This document shows, piece after piece, positions 1-7,577 of a stretch of DNA of 8,687 nucleotides. Source of the stretch: Actinomycetes bacterium. GTDB lineage: Bacteria > Actinomycetota > Acidimicrobiia > Acidimicrobiales > Acidimicrobiaceae. The notes beneath the pieces were generated by a model. The model worked only from the letters and a program-made list of their open reading frames with translations, had not been told where the DNA came from and made no database searches. The translations under genes and the position numbers were made by a program. Position 1 is the stretch's first letter. The number at the start of each line of letters is the position of its first letter. The DNA lies in the NCBI GenBank assembly GCA_021819725.1, contig JAKAQR010000080.1, positions 1-8,687 of the forward strand, read 5' to 3'.

Positions 1-58
1 CTAGTTCCAGGAGCCTTCTCAGTACTCGTTCCTTCTGTTCTCTCGGGTATACCTTCAT
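1..58 (-). CDS. Probable transposase OrfA-like protein, N-terminus only (cut by window edge)
   Basis: Read on the minus strand, an ATG at 58-56 opens a frame of 19 codons that runs off the left edge and reads MKVYPREQKERVLRRLLEL. The composition and register resemble the first helix of the helix-turn-helix in IS3-type OrfA proteins (HTH_Tnp_1-like), which often begin M-K-x-Y-x-x-E-x-K-E-x-x. A good Shine-Dalgarno, GAGGAG at 68-63, lies four bases before the ATG and supports a real start. In IS3 elements OrfA binds the terminal repeats and OrfB joins it by programmed frameshifting; that would be its role if the call is right. With only 19 residues visible, it could also be another HTH protein. 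Its orientation matches the IS3 OrfB at the right edge. Confidence 0.42.
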   Translation of the reverse strand, partial: MKVYPREQKERVLRRLLEL

Positions 59-495
59 CTGACTCCTCGTTCCCCGCCCTTGATATGACTGTAGTGGATC
101 TCCCTTCAAGGGCTCTGATGGCTAGGGTGTCAGAGGATGTCTACCCTTGGACAGCGCCCAATCAGCCGAGTTCATTATTAATCGTCATAGTACATCTCTA
201 CGACAACTGTTGTAACCCCGCACTCTGGGACCAATACAGTCATGCATCTCCGGTATCTCTGTATCCGCACTGGAGTGGCGAACCTGGGGGTGGTGCGGTG
301 AGTTTGATGAGTGACGATATGTGGCCAGGGGGTTGTGGTTTGAGGCGTGGACGCAGGGAGAAGCGTGTCGATGCCAGCCATGCGCGTAACGGCCGCACCG
401 TCACTATGGCCGAAGCAGCGGGTGTTTGCGGCGCTGAGGTTATACAGGCGGAGTGACGGGCCGGGTTTTGGCTAGCTGCGCGACCGTGCCATGGT
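59..495. other. Gene-free stretch, probably including the left end of an insertion sequence
   Basis: About 440 bases with no convincing gene. The open frames here (85-456 plus and 178-381 minus) encode low-complexity or unrecognisable sequence and lack a good ribosome binding site. If the frame at 1-58 is an IS OrfA, the IS left terminus should lie within roughly 30-150 bases upstream of its start, that is around positions 90-200. Two small dyads fall there: CCCTT-C-AAGGG at 102-112, and CTCTGA at 113-118 with its complement TCAGAG at 130-135. I could not match either to the sequence beyond the right-hand transposase stop, so no terminal repeat is called. No rho-independent terminator for the MMPL gene is evident. 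Confidence 0.5.
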
Positions 496-2739
496 TCAAC
501 TGATCACTTCGACTGGCGGAGTGATTGGAGGAGGAGTGACAGGAGGTTCCTCTACCCCTTCGGTATTGATGGTGGGGAGAATGCGGTCAAGCCAGTGGGG
601 AATCCACCAGTTCTTGGTGCCAAGCAAGGTCATGATCGACGGGACGAGCAGCAGACGTACGACCGTTGCATCGATCAAGACAGAAACCCCAAACCCAACC
701 GAGAACATCTTGATCACGACATCGGGAGACCCGATAAAGGCGAAAAAGACGCTCACCATGATGAGTGCTGCGGCAGAAATGACACGCCCAGTCGAGGATA
801 GACCCTCGGCAACTGCTCTTTGGTTGTCACCGGTCTTGAGCCAGAGTTCGCGCACGCGAGAGAGGAGAAAGACCTCGTAATCCATCGAGAGCCCAAAGAC
901 AACCGCGAAGACAACCAAGGGCACGTAGGCCTCGATAGGTACTGCGGCCGACAACCCGAGCAGACTACGCCCCCATCCCCACTGGAAAATGGCTACGAGT
1001 ACCCCATACGAGGCGCCGATGCTGATGAGGTTCATGATCACTGCCTTGATGGCGAGGACGACACTTCGGAAAGCCGCTGCGATCAGGATTAACGCGGTGA
1101 TCAGGATGACCGCGATAGTGCCGGCCAGGTCAGAGCTGAGTGTCTGGTCAAACTGAATTTGGAGCGCGGTTCCGCCAGTGACGAACCCGTGAACTCCCGA
1201 GCTAGTGGTGATATGGGGGACGGTGGTGTTGGTCAGGGTGTTGAACAAGTTTTGGGTTGCTTGGCTGTTGGGCCCGGATTGGGGTACGACCGAGGTCACG
1301 AGGACGGCGTGGTTTGGGGTGAGCGTGGGAGGAGTGACGAAAGCGACGTCAGGAACCTGACTGATTTGCGTTTCGAGACGTTCGGCCAGGGTTCCGGTTT
1401 GACCATGAAAGCCGTGTAAGTTGACGGCGATCACAAGCGGTCCGTTCGCGCCAGCGCCAAAGGCGGTGGTCACCTGATCGTAGGCTCTATGCGAACTATA
1501 AGAGGCGGGATAGGAGTCGGCGCCAACATTACCAAAGCGCAGCGAGAAGAACGGAATCGTGAGGACCCCCAGGATGACGATGCCCACCGCCAAGAAGATG
1601 ATGGGTCGGCGTTGTAGTGCCCGCGTGTAGCGATGCCACAGGTCATCGTGGGCACCAGACTCCGCCGCAATGCGACCCGCATGAAAGCGGTCGATGTTGC
1701 GTCCGGCGAGTCCCAATCCAGCGGGCACCAGGGTAAGAGCACCAGCGGCTCCCGTCAGTACGCAGAGGAATGCAGCGAAGCCGAGCAAACCGAAGAAGGT
1801 GAGGCCTGACGCATAGAGACCCAGAAGCGCAACTGAGACGCTCGCAGCGGCGATGATGACTGCCTGTCCACTTGTAGCGGCGGTTCTTCCAGCGGCTTCA
1901 ACCGGGTCATAGCCATCGATGATGCGCTGGCGAAATCGCGTGGTTAACAACACGGCGTAGTCGATTCCGACTCCTAGCCCAATCATGAGGGCGAGGGTCG
2001 GCGCATCGGTCGCGAAGGTAATCATGCTAGCGACAATGCCAAGGATTGAGACACCCACTCCAACACTCAAGAGGGCAACGGCTAACGGCAATCCTGCCCC
2101 GATCAAACTACCGAATGTGAAAATTAACACGAGGATAGCGATGCCAAAACCGACCGATTCTGAGGATGCATCACGAAGTGGTGGATTGACGACGGAGGCA
2201 AAACCGCCACCGTAATCAACGGTCAATCCTGCGTGGGTCGCTGGCTGCATGGCTTGATAGAGCAACGGAGCATAACCCTTCCCTAGCGAAGGGGGGAAGA
2301 CGGATGTCGTTACGGTGATCAGCGCGGTCCTTCCGTTACTTGAAAGATCCGGCGATCGGGGTGCGAGAGGGTTGCCCACCGCCACTATGTCGTGGAGGCG
2401 ACGTAGATTCGTTTCACTGGCAGCCAATGCGTGCGAATACGTGGTGAGATGGTCTCCGGTGACCACCACCAACCCGGTGTAGCCGGTAGCAGATGGCTGA
2501 TTCTTTTTGAGTAACTTGAGCCCGATCGACGGCTGACTCCCGGGAAGACTGATGTTGTTCTGGTACTTGCTCGAGATGGCACGATGTACTGCAAAGACAC
2601 TGATCAAGATGAGAAGCCAGGCAATCACTACCCTGAATGGGTGACGAGCACACTGACGACTGATGCGATCCAACAGTGGACGTCTCGGGTGGTAAGTGCC
2701 CGAAATATTGTCGTTCATTGTGGTCATACGCCGTCGCAT
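496..2739 (-). CDS. MMPL family (RND superfamily) membrane transporter
   Basis: A 747-residue integral inner-membrane protein of the MMPL branch of the RND superfamily, which uses the proton gradient to export lipids or other hydrophobic compounds; the substrate here is unknown. It shows the two-fold family layout. TM1 is at about 36-54, followed by a periplasmic domain (about 55-195) and a five-helix block to about 345. A second half repeats this, with TM7 at about 378-398, a periplasmic domain (about 400-535) and a helix block to about 705. Each half carries the family Asp-Tyr signature: GLGVGIDYAVLL (D260-Y261) and FGLSMDYEVFLLSR (D620-Y621), the positions of the MmpL3 proton-relay pairs. 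The ending VPSIMTLLGTKNWWIPHWLD is typical. The start at 2739 is chosen because GGAGG (2750-2746) lies six bases upstream. A short proline-rich tail, (V/I)TPP repeats at 734-743, follows. Length is normal for a small MMPL and no lesion is visible. No adjacent regulator is present. Confidence 0.93.
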   Translation of the reverse strand: MRRRMTTMNDNISGTYHPRRPLLDRISRQCARHPFRVVIAWLLILISVFAVHRAISSKYQNNISLPGSQPSIGLKLLKKNQPSATGYTGLVVVTGDHLTTYSHALAASETNLRRLHDIVAVGNPLAPRSPDLSSNGRTALITVTTSVFPPSLGKGYAPLLYQAMQPATHAGLTVDYGGGFASVVNPPLRDASSESVGFGIAILVLIFTFGSLIGAGLPLAVALLSVGVGVSILGIVASMITFATDAPTLALMIGLGVGIDYAVLLTTRFRQRIIDGYDPVEAAGRTAATSGQAVIIAAASVSVALLGLYASGLTFFGLLGFAAFLCVLTGAAGALTLVPAGLGLAGRNIDRFHAGRIAAESGAHDDLWHRYTRALQRRPIIFLAVGIVILGVLTIPFFSLRFGNVGADSYPASYSSHRAYDQVTTAFGAGANGPLVIAVNLHGFHGQTGTLAERLETQISQVPDVAFVTPPTLTPNHAVLVTSVVPQSGPNSQATQNLFNTLTNTTVPHITTSSGVHGFVTGGTALQIQFDQTLSSDLAGTIAVILITALILIAAAFRSVVLAIKAVIMNLISIGASYGVLVAIFQWGWGRSLLGLSAAVPIEAYVPLVVFAVVFGLSMDYEVFLLSRVRELWLKTGDNQRAVAEGLSSTGRVISAAALIMVSVFFAFIGSPDVVIKMFSVGFGVSVLIDATVVRLLLVPSIMTLLGTKNWWIPHWLDRILPTINTEGVEEPPVTPPPITPPVEVIS

Positions 2740-2745
2740 CGATCG

Positions 2746-2750
2746 CCTCC
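2746..2750 (-). promoter_or_regulatory. Ribosome binding site of the MMPL gene
   Basis: Read on the minus strand, GGAGG is followed by a six-base spacer (CGATCG) and then the ATG at 2739. The strong match and good spacing fix this start over the internal ATG codons at residues 5 and 8. Confidence 0.7.
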
Positions 2751-3316
2751 CAATGATGTTCCAGACCCCATGATCGCCTCAGGAGACGGACGAAGAAGGT
2801 GACTTCGCACAACTCGAACACCTGCGTTTAACCGCGTTCTTGGTTGATCGTAATACCGGATTGAAGACGAAAACGACAAAGATGGCTAAATTATGCCTAA
2901 AAGTGTTGCCTTTCACTGATGGAGTTGACCTGTTCACGGAGGGTGGCAAAGATTGGTATGAAGGATAAATGGGTCTCTACTCACGCGGAAATGGCAACAA
3001 GTTGTCGATGTCAATCAAGATCGGCTCGGCCTGTCAGTCGTCTGCAGAAGCGATAGTGCGTCCGATCACTCAAGGAGCTGGCCGGTGGGGCTCACCCTTA
3101 TGGCACCGAAGAACCCGACAGCCGATGTTGTTTCTCGACGCGGACCCGCGCACCTTGGTGACACAACGGCTATTTCTTCGGCCTCTGTGACCTAACTCCT
3201 AGAACAATCGATCATCTCTTTGATGCCCGTCCTCAAGGCGTTCGAAGGACTGATCGGATTTCTCCATGCCACGCCGGCTGTCGTCTGCCTCTATCCACTG
3301 GCGACTCCGTAGTTCA

Positions 3317-3326
3317 GCGCATGCGC
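3317..3326. repeat. Perfect 10-bp palindrome GCGCATGCGC
   Basis: A perfect inverted repeat without a loop, about 290 bases upstream of hen1. This geometry suits a dimeric DNA-binding protein better than an RNA hairpin, but GC-rich palindromes of this length also occur by chance. Confidence 0.3.
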
Positions 3327-3489
3327 AGTCATCTGAGGATTGAGGGTGGATTGAGCGAGATTCCCTAATGATCGAGCCCGCGTGCTGCTGGGCCAGTTGA
3401 GCCACAGTTCCAAATCGAACCCTGTGCGTGGCCGAGGAGGGCACGGGTCAGTTTGAAGCACGCACTTTGTTGGTGATCGAACCTGCCCA

Positions 3490-3499
3490 TTGGCGCCAA
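3490..3499. repeat. Perfect 10-bp palindrome TTGGCGCCAA, possible operator upstream of hen1
   Basis: A perfect inverted repeat 110 bases upstream of the hen1 start. Its GGCGCC core recurs at 3541-3546 inside CCTGGCGCCTGG, 49 bases downstream core to core. Two related sites between a likely promoter and the gene could be operator sites for a dimeric regulator. No regulator gene is present in the window to support this. Confidence 0.3.
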
Positions 3500-3601
3500 C
3501 GTCGTGAACGCATCCTTTGATCCCCACTTCCCGTGGACCTGGCGCCTGGTTTTGGGACTGTTTGGTGGGATAAATCGTAAGTTCGGGTAAGGTGAATAAG
3601 G

Positions 3602-3606
3602 GGAGG
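3602..3606 (+). promoter_or_regulatory. Ribosome binding site that fixes the hen1 start
   Basis: A purine-rich GGGGAGGAAG run immediately precedes the ATG at 3610; the GGAGG core is only three bases from it, which is tight. The alternative in-frame GTG at 3592 has no comparable upstream site and would add six residues (MNKGRK) not expected in the family. The ATG gives the usual Hen1 opening M-L-L-T-I. Confidence 0.6.
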
Positions 3607-3609
3607 AAG

Positions 3610-5004
3610 ATGTTACTCACGATCACGACGACTACATCGCCAGCGACGGATCTGGGTTTCCTGTTGCACAAGAACCCAGACTCTCACTACACCGTTTCAC
3701 TCTCCTTCGGAACGGTCCATGTCGTCTATCCCGAGGCGAAACATGATCGTTGTACTGCGGCGCTGCTAGTTGATATCGACCCGATCGCTCTCGTGCGCGC
3801 ACGTCAAGGCTCGTCTGGTGCCGACTTGGCGCTCTCGCAGTACATCAACGATCGGCCCTATTCGACCTCATCGTTGCTGTCGGTTGCGTTGATCACGGCA
3901 TTCTCGACCGCGATGGGCGGGCGATGCAAGGAGCGACCAGAACTGGTGAACCGCCCCCTCTCGTTGGAGGTGAAGATGCCGGTGGTCTCGTGTCCACAGG
4001 GGGAACAACTTGTACGAAAACTCTTTGAACCACTTGGGTACGAGGTGGAGATTCATCCGGTAGCCCTGGATGAGCGGTTTCCGGGATGGGGCGAGAGTTC
4101 GCTCTTTGCCCTGACCTTGAGAGGAGAGGCCGTGTTGCAGCATCTTCTCTCGCATCTCTATGTACTTCTTCCTGTTCTCGATGATGAGAAGCATTATTGG
4201 GTGGGACAAGAGGAGGTTGACAAGCTCCTGCGCCAAGGGCAAGAGTGGCTACCAACACATCCAGAGCGCGACCTCATTGCGCGCCGCTATCTGCGCTACC
4301 ACCATGACCTCGTCGAACAGGCTCTTTCTCGGCTTTTTGATGAGGAGTCTGGGTTTCCGCTCTCGACAGAGGTAGACAAGGGTCATGAGCCTCTGGCAAG
4401 CACGCAAGGTTTGGGCGCGAGTCGGCGAGAGGCGGTGAGGGAGGCTCTGCGTTCTCACGGTGCACGAAGAATTGTCGATCTCGGTTGTGGCGAGGGAAGG
4501 TTGATCGGAGAGCTGTTAAGCGAGCAGGGGATCGAGCGTGTGGTGGGCATGGATGTGGCGCACAGGGCCTTGAAGAAGGCCTCGGCGCATCTTCACCTCG
4601 AAACCATGACTCCGCGAGAGCGAGGCCGTGTGGAGCTACTACATGGATCGGTCACCTATTGCGACAGTCGACTCGTCGGTTTTGATGCGGCGGTGGCAGT
4701 GGAGGTGATCGAGCATCTCGATCCGACGAAGCTGGGTGCGTTCGAGAGCAATGTTTTTGGTTTCGCCCGTCCGACAACCGTCGTTGTTACGACGCCAAAT
4801 TCGGACTATAACTCGCTGTTTCCACTGCTCGGTGAGGGTGAATTTCGGCATCCTGATCATCGATTTGAGTGGAACAGACAGGAGTTTGATCGATGGTGTC
4901 GTGCTGTCGCCGACAAATATGGCTACTCCGTTGTCATCAGTGGGATTGGTGATGAGGATGAAGAACATGGCGCTCCTAGCCAGATGGCGGTCTTCTCCCG
5001 ATGA
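3610..5004 (+). CDS. hen1: Hen1: RNA 3'-terminal ribose 2'-O-methyltransferase
   Basis: A 464-residue cytoplasmic enzyme that uses S-adenosylmethionine to methylate the 2'-OH of the 3'-terminal ribose of cut RNA. In characterised systems this happens before Pnkp seals the break and protects the repaired site from re-cleavage. The N-terminal half (about 1-250, opening MLLTITTTTSPATDLGFLLHK) matches the bacterial Hen1 domain that binds Pnkp and activates its ligase. The C-terminal half is a Rossmann-fold methyltransferase with SAM motif VDLGCGEG at 289-296. The metal-binding set is intact: E365, E368, H369 in EVIEH, and H417, one less than E366/E369/H370/H418 of the Clostridium thermocellum enzyme as I recall them. 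Length is also nearly identical to that enzyme. The start at 3610 follows the family N-terminus and the adjacent ribosome binding site. Its TGA overlaps the pnkp ATG. No lesion is seen. Confidence 0.96.
   Translation: MLLTITTTTSPATDLGFLLHKNPDSHYTVSLSFGTVHVVYPEAKHDRCTAALLVDIDPIALVRARQGSSGADLALSQYINDRPYSTSSLLSVALITAFSTAMGGRCKERPELVNRPLSLEVKMPVVSCPQGEQLVRKLFEPLGYEVEIHPVALDERFPGWGESSLFALTLRGEAVLQHLLSHLYVLLPVLDDEKHYWVGQEEVDKLLRQGQEWLPTHPERDLIARRYLRYHHDLVEQALSRLFDEESGFPLSTEVDKGHEPLASTQGLGASRREAVREALRSHGARRIVDLGCGEGRLIGELLSEQGIERVVGMDVAHRALKKASAHLHLETMTPRERGRVELLHGSVTYCDSRLVGFDAAVAVEVIEHLDPTKLGAFESNVFGFARPTTVVVTTPNSDYNSLFPLLGEGEFRHPDHRFEWNRQEFDRWCRAVADKYGYSVVISGIGDEDEEHGAPSQMAVFSR
5001..5004 (+). 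promoter_or_regulatory. ATGA stop-start overlap coupling hen1 and pnkp
   Basis: The pnkp ATG (5001-5003) and the hen1 TGA (5002-5004) share two bases. The preceding 20 bases hold no purine-rich ribosome binding site, so pnkp probably relies on ribosomes terminating on hen1. This would keep the two subunits of the Hen1-Pnkp heterotetramer near equal amounts. Confidence 0.8.
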
Positions 5005-7541
5005 GCACGCTGAGGTTGCCTGATCTGTGTTTGGTCGTTCTGGTGGGTGTCTCTGGGTCAGGGAAGTCGACATTTGCTGCGCAACACTTCTTGCGCACCG
5101 AGGTGGTTTCCTCTGATTTCTGCCGTGCTCTTGTCTCTGATGACGAAAACGATCAGTCTGCAACCAAGGCCGCCTTTGATGTCCTCGACTACATCGTGGA
5201 ACAACGGTTGGAGCTTGGAAAGCTGACAGTGGTTGATGCTACCAACGTTCAAGTCGAGGCGCGAAAGTCGTTGATCGACTTGGCGAGGCGGCATCACGTT
5301 TTGGCCGTAGCGATCGTATTAGATATGCCCATTGATCTCTGCGTAGCGCGTAATGGCGCCCGTATGGATCGGCAGTTCGGACCACACGTCCTACGCAATC
5401 AGAGCTCGCAGTTGCAAAGATCCCTCAGAAGGTTGAGACGAGAGGGTTTTCACCGGGTCTATCATCTCACGGGCGAGCGAGAGGTGGCGCAGGTGATTGT
5501 CGAGCGCGAGCCTGTGTGGAATGACCGTCGGAACGACCATGGCCCCTTTGATATCATCGGAGATGTCCACGGATGTATTGATGAGCTCGTAGAACTTCTT
5601 GAGGTACTTGGGTATTGCCGGGCTGCTGGCGAAGATGCCTACTCCCATCCAGAGGGGCGGAGGGTCGTCTTCCTTGGAGACCTGGTAGATCGCGGACCTG
5701 GAACTCCTGAGGTTCTTCGCCTCGCAATGCAGATGGTGCGCCATGGCAGCGCATTATGCGTATCCGGCAACCATGAGGTGAAATTGTTGCGGGCTCTGCA
5801 GGGTAAGAAGGTCGAGGTGCGCCATGGGCTCGGGGAGAGCTTAGAACAGTTGCGGGCGGAGTCATCGTCCTTCTCTGAAGAGGTCGCCGAGTTTCTTGAT
5901 CGTTTGATTAGTCACTATGTCTTTGATGGTGGCGCCTTGGTTGTGGCGCATGCGGGATTGCCTGCCAGTATGCACGGAAGAACATCGGCAGCGGTAAGAG
6001 CGTTCGCACTTTATGGTGATACATCAGGCGAGTCGGATGAGTATGGCTTGCCAGTGCGCTACCCCTGGGCCGAGGACTACCGCGGAAGTGCCAGCGTGAT
6101 CTATGGGCACACTCCTGTTAAGGAGCCAGTTTGGGTTAACCGAACGCTCTGCATTGACACGGGCTGTGTATTTGGTGGTCGGCTGACGGCACTGCGGTAT
6201 CCCGAACGCGAGATCGTGTCCGTGCCTGCGCGCGAGGTATATTACGAGCCGGTCAAACCACTAGTCGTTGATCCACAAGGAGGTCTCGGCCGCGAACCAG
6301 GAGTTCTTGACGTCGGTGATGTGTTGGGCAAACATATTATTGAAACGCGCTTGCGGCATACCGTGACCATCAGGGAAGAGAATTCCTTGGCTGCCCTCGA
6401 GGTGATGAGCAGGTTTGCCGCGGATCCACGGTGGCTCGTCTATCTGCCCGCAACGATGTCACCGACAGCGACGTCAGCGCAAAGCGATCTGCTTGAATCT
6501 CCCGAGGAGGCTTTTGCCTACTACGCAAAAGCAGGGGTGGCTGAGGTTGTCTGTGAAGAAAAGCATATGGGATCCCGTGCCGTGGTTGTGGTCTTCCGTG
6601 ATGCGGATGCAGGAAGTCGTCGGTTTGGTTTTGAGACCTCCAGCATCGGTATGGTTTACACTAGAACGGGGCGCCCGTTCTTTGGGAAACAAGAACTCGG
6701 CGACAGGTTCCTCGCCAGGGTGCGTGCGGGAATTGAGGCTGCGGGACTGTGGGATCAGTTGGCGACCGAGTGGCTGATTCTCGACTGCGAGATTCTGCCT
6801 TGGTCCTTCAAGACCGAGGACCTCATGAGGCGCCAGTATGCGGTAGTTGGCGCTGCGGCGGCTCGATCTCTTGGCAGGGAGAAGGAGGTGCTCGAGGCTG
6901 TGGCCGCGCGGGGCATGGATGTGGCGCATGCTATTGAGCAGCTCAATCGACGCATCGGCCATGTTGAGAATTTCGCGAAGGTCTACCAGCATTACAGCTG
7001 GCCGGTGAGGTCTCTTGATGATCTACAACTCGCACCTTTCCAGATTTTGGCAGGAGAAGGTTCCGTACACGCCTTGAAGGACCACGCATGGCATCTGAAT
7101 CTCATCACGCGACTCGCTGAGACTGACCCAATGACGTTTCGGTCTACCCAGGCGACTTTTGTGAGCTTGGGAGACAGTGGGTCTCAAGAGCGAGGCTATG
7201 CGTGGTGGGAGGAACTGACCAGCGACGGAGGCGAAGGGATGGTGGTAAAACCTGCCCAGGTGGTGCACTTTGGCAAAAGGGGCCTTACGCAACCTGCACT
7301 GAAGGTGAGGGGACCTGAGTATCTCCGGCTGGTCTATGGACCAGAATACACCGAGCCCCAACACCTTGCTCGTTTGCGTACCCGGTCCCTTGGAAGGAAG
7401 CGATCGCTCGCTTTGCACGAGTTTTCACTCGGCATTGAAGGTCTAGAGCGTTTTGTCGCCGGTGAACCCCTCTATCGAATCCATGAGTGTGCATTCGGAG
7501 TTCTCGCGTTAGAGAGCGAAGAGGTGGATCCGCGTCTCTAA
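5001..7541 (+). CDS. pnkp: Pnkp: polynucleotide 5'-kinase / 2',3'-phosphatase / RNA ligase
   Basis: An 846-residue end-healing and end-sealing RNA-repair enzyme, close to the roughly 870 residues of the C. thermocellum protein. Domain 1 (about 1-170) is a P-loop 5'-kinase: GVSGSGKST at 16-24, with D39 and R42 in SSDFCR as the likely general base and phosphate-binding Arg. Domain 2 (about 180-400) is a metallophosphoesterase that removes 2',3'-cyclic phosphate: D188 and H190 in GDVHGC, GDLVDRGPG with D227, SGNHE with N257, H317 in VAHAG, and H370 in YGHTP. Domain 3 (about 460-846) is an ATP-dependent nucleotidyltransferase: adenylated K521 in EEKHMGSR, then WLILDCEILPWSFK, GGEGMVVKP (E745, K750) and ALKVRG (K768, R770). 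All catalytic positions examined are present. No Shine-Dalgarno is evident, but its ATG shares bases with the hen1 stop (ATGA), implying coupled translation. The ligase of this family needs Hen1 as partner. Confidence 0.97.
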   Translation: MSTLRLPDLCLVVLVGVSGSGKSTFAAQHFLRTEVVSSDFCRALVSDDENDQSATKAAFDVLDYIVEQRLELGKLTVVDATNVQVEARKSLIDLARRHHVLAVAIVLDMPIDLCVARNGARMDRQFGPHVLRNQSSQLQRSLRRLRREGFHRVYHLTGEREVAQVIVEREPVWNDRRNDHGPFDIIGDVHGCIDELVELLEVLGYCRAAGEDAYSHPEGRRVVFLGDLVDRGPGTPEVLRLAMQMVRHGSALCVSGNHEVKLLRALQGKKVEVRHGLGESLEQLRAESSSFSEEVAEFLDRLISHYVFDGGALVVAHAGLPASMHGRTSAAVRAFALYGDTSGESDEYGLPVRYPWAEDYRGSASVIYGHTPVKEPVWVNRTLCIDTGCVFGGRLTALRYPEREIVSVPAREVYYEPVKPLVVDPQGGLGREPGVLDVGDVLGKHIIETRLRHTVTIREENSLAALEVMSRFAADPRWLVYLPATMSPTATSAQSDLLESPEEAFAYYAKAGVAEVVCEEKHMGSRAVVVVFRDADAGSRRFGFETSSIGMVYTRTGRPFFGKQELGDRFLARVRAGIEAAGLWDQLATEWLILDCEILPWSFKTEDLMRRQYAVVGAAAARSLGREKEVLEAVAARGMDVAHAIEQLNRRIGHVENFAKVYQHYSWPVRSLDDLQLAPFQILAGEGSVHALKDHAWHLNLITRLAETDPMTFRSTQATFVSLGDSGSQERGYAWWEELTSDGGEGMVVKPAQVVHFGKRGLTQPALKVRGPEYLRLVYGPEYTEPQHLARLRTRSLGRKRSLALHEFSLGIEGLERFVAGEPLYRIHECAFGVLALESEEVDPRL

Positions 7542-7577
7542 TCAAAGGCTTGGCACAGTAACTGTTGACCGCGACGA

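Larger units (their letters stand above)
2740..3609. other. Long divergent intergenic region between the MMPL gene and hen1
   Basis: About 870 bases with no believable gene, holding the 5' control regions of two divergent transcripts. Open frames at 2969-3190 (plus), 3199-3444 (minus) and 3291-3671 (minus) are short, unrecognised and compositionally poor; the last runs into hen1 antisense. A 73-codon frame at 2969 does have AAGGA three bases before its ATG but encodes nothing recognisable. The half next to hen1 carries perfect palindromes at 3317-3326 and 3490-3499 and a GGCGCC core at 3541-3546. An 8-base direct repeat GGATTGAG lies at 3337-3344 and 3348-3355, an 11-base period. Candidate -35/-10 pairs exist on both sides but none is better than a weak match. 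The region may contain a decayed gene, a long 5' leader or an unrecognised small RNA. Confidence 0.55.

Noticed and set aside
85..456. 123-codon plus-strand open frame near the left edge
   Set aside because: No ribosome binding site, no recognisable motif, and glycine/arginine-rich runs typical of a non-coding frame.
2850..2879. Possible MMPL promoter on the minus strand (TTGTCG, 18-base spacer, TATTAC)
   Set aside because: Each hexamer matches only four of six consensus bases, and matches of this quality are frequent. An alternative CATAAT at 2895-2890 has no -35 partner.
2969..3190. 73-codon plus-strand open frame with AAGGA three bases before its ATG
   Set aside because: The sequence matches no family I recognise and the spacing is poor. 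It remains a possible small orphan gene but is not supported.
3340..3470. tRNA-like stretch on the minus strand (GTGGCTCAACTGG, and nearby GGGTTCGATTT)
   Set aside because: The D-arm-like and T-loop-like words are in the wrong order and spacing, the candidate T-stem does not pair, and no anticodon stem forms. Treated as chance.
3291..3671. 126-codon minus-strand open frame overlapping the hen1 start
   Set aside because: It is antisense to conserved hen1 coding sequence, has a proline/arginine/serine-heavy composition, and shows no domain.
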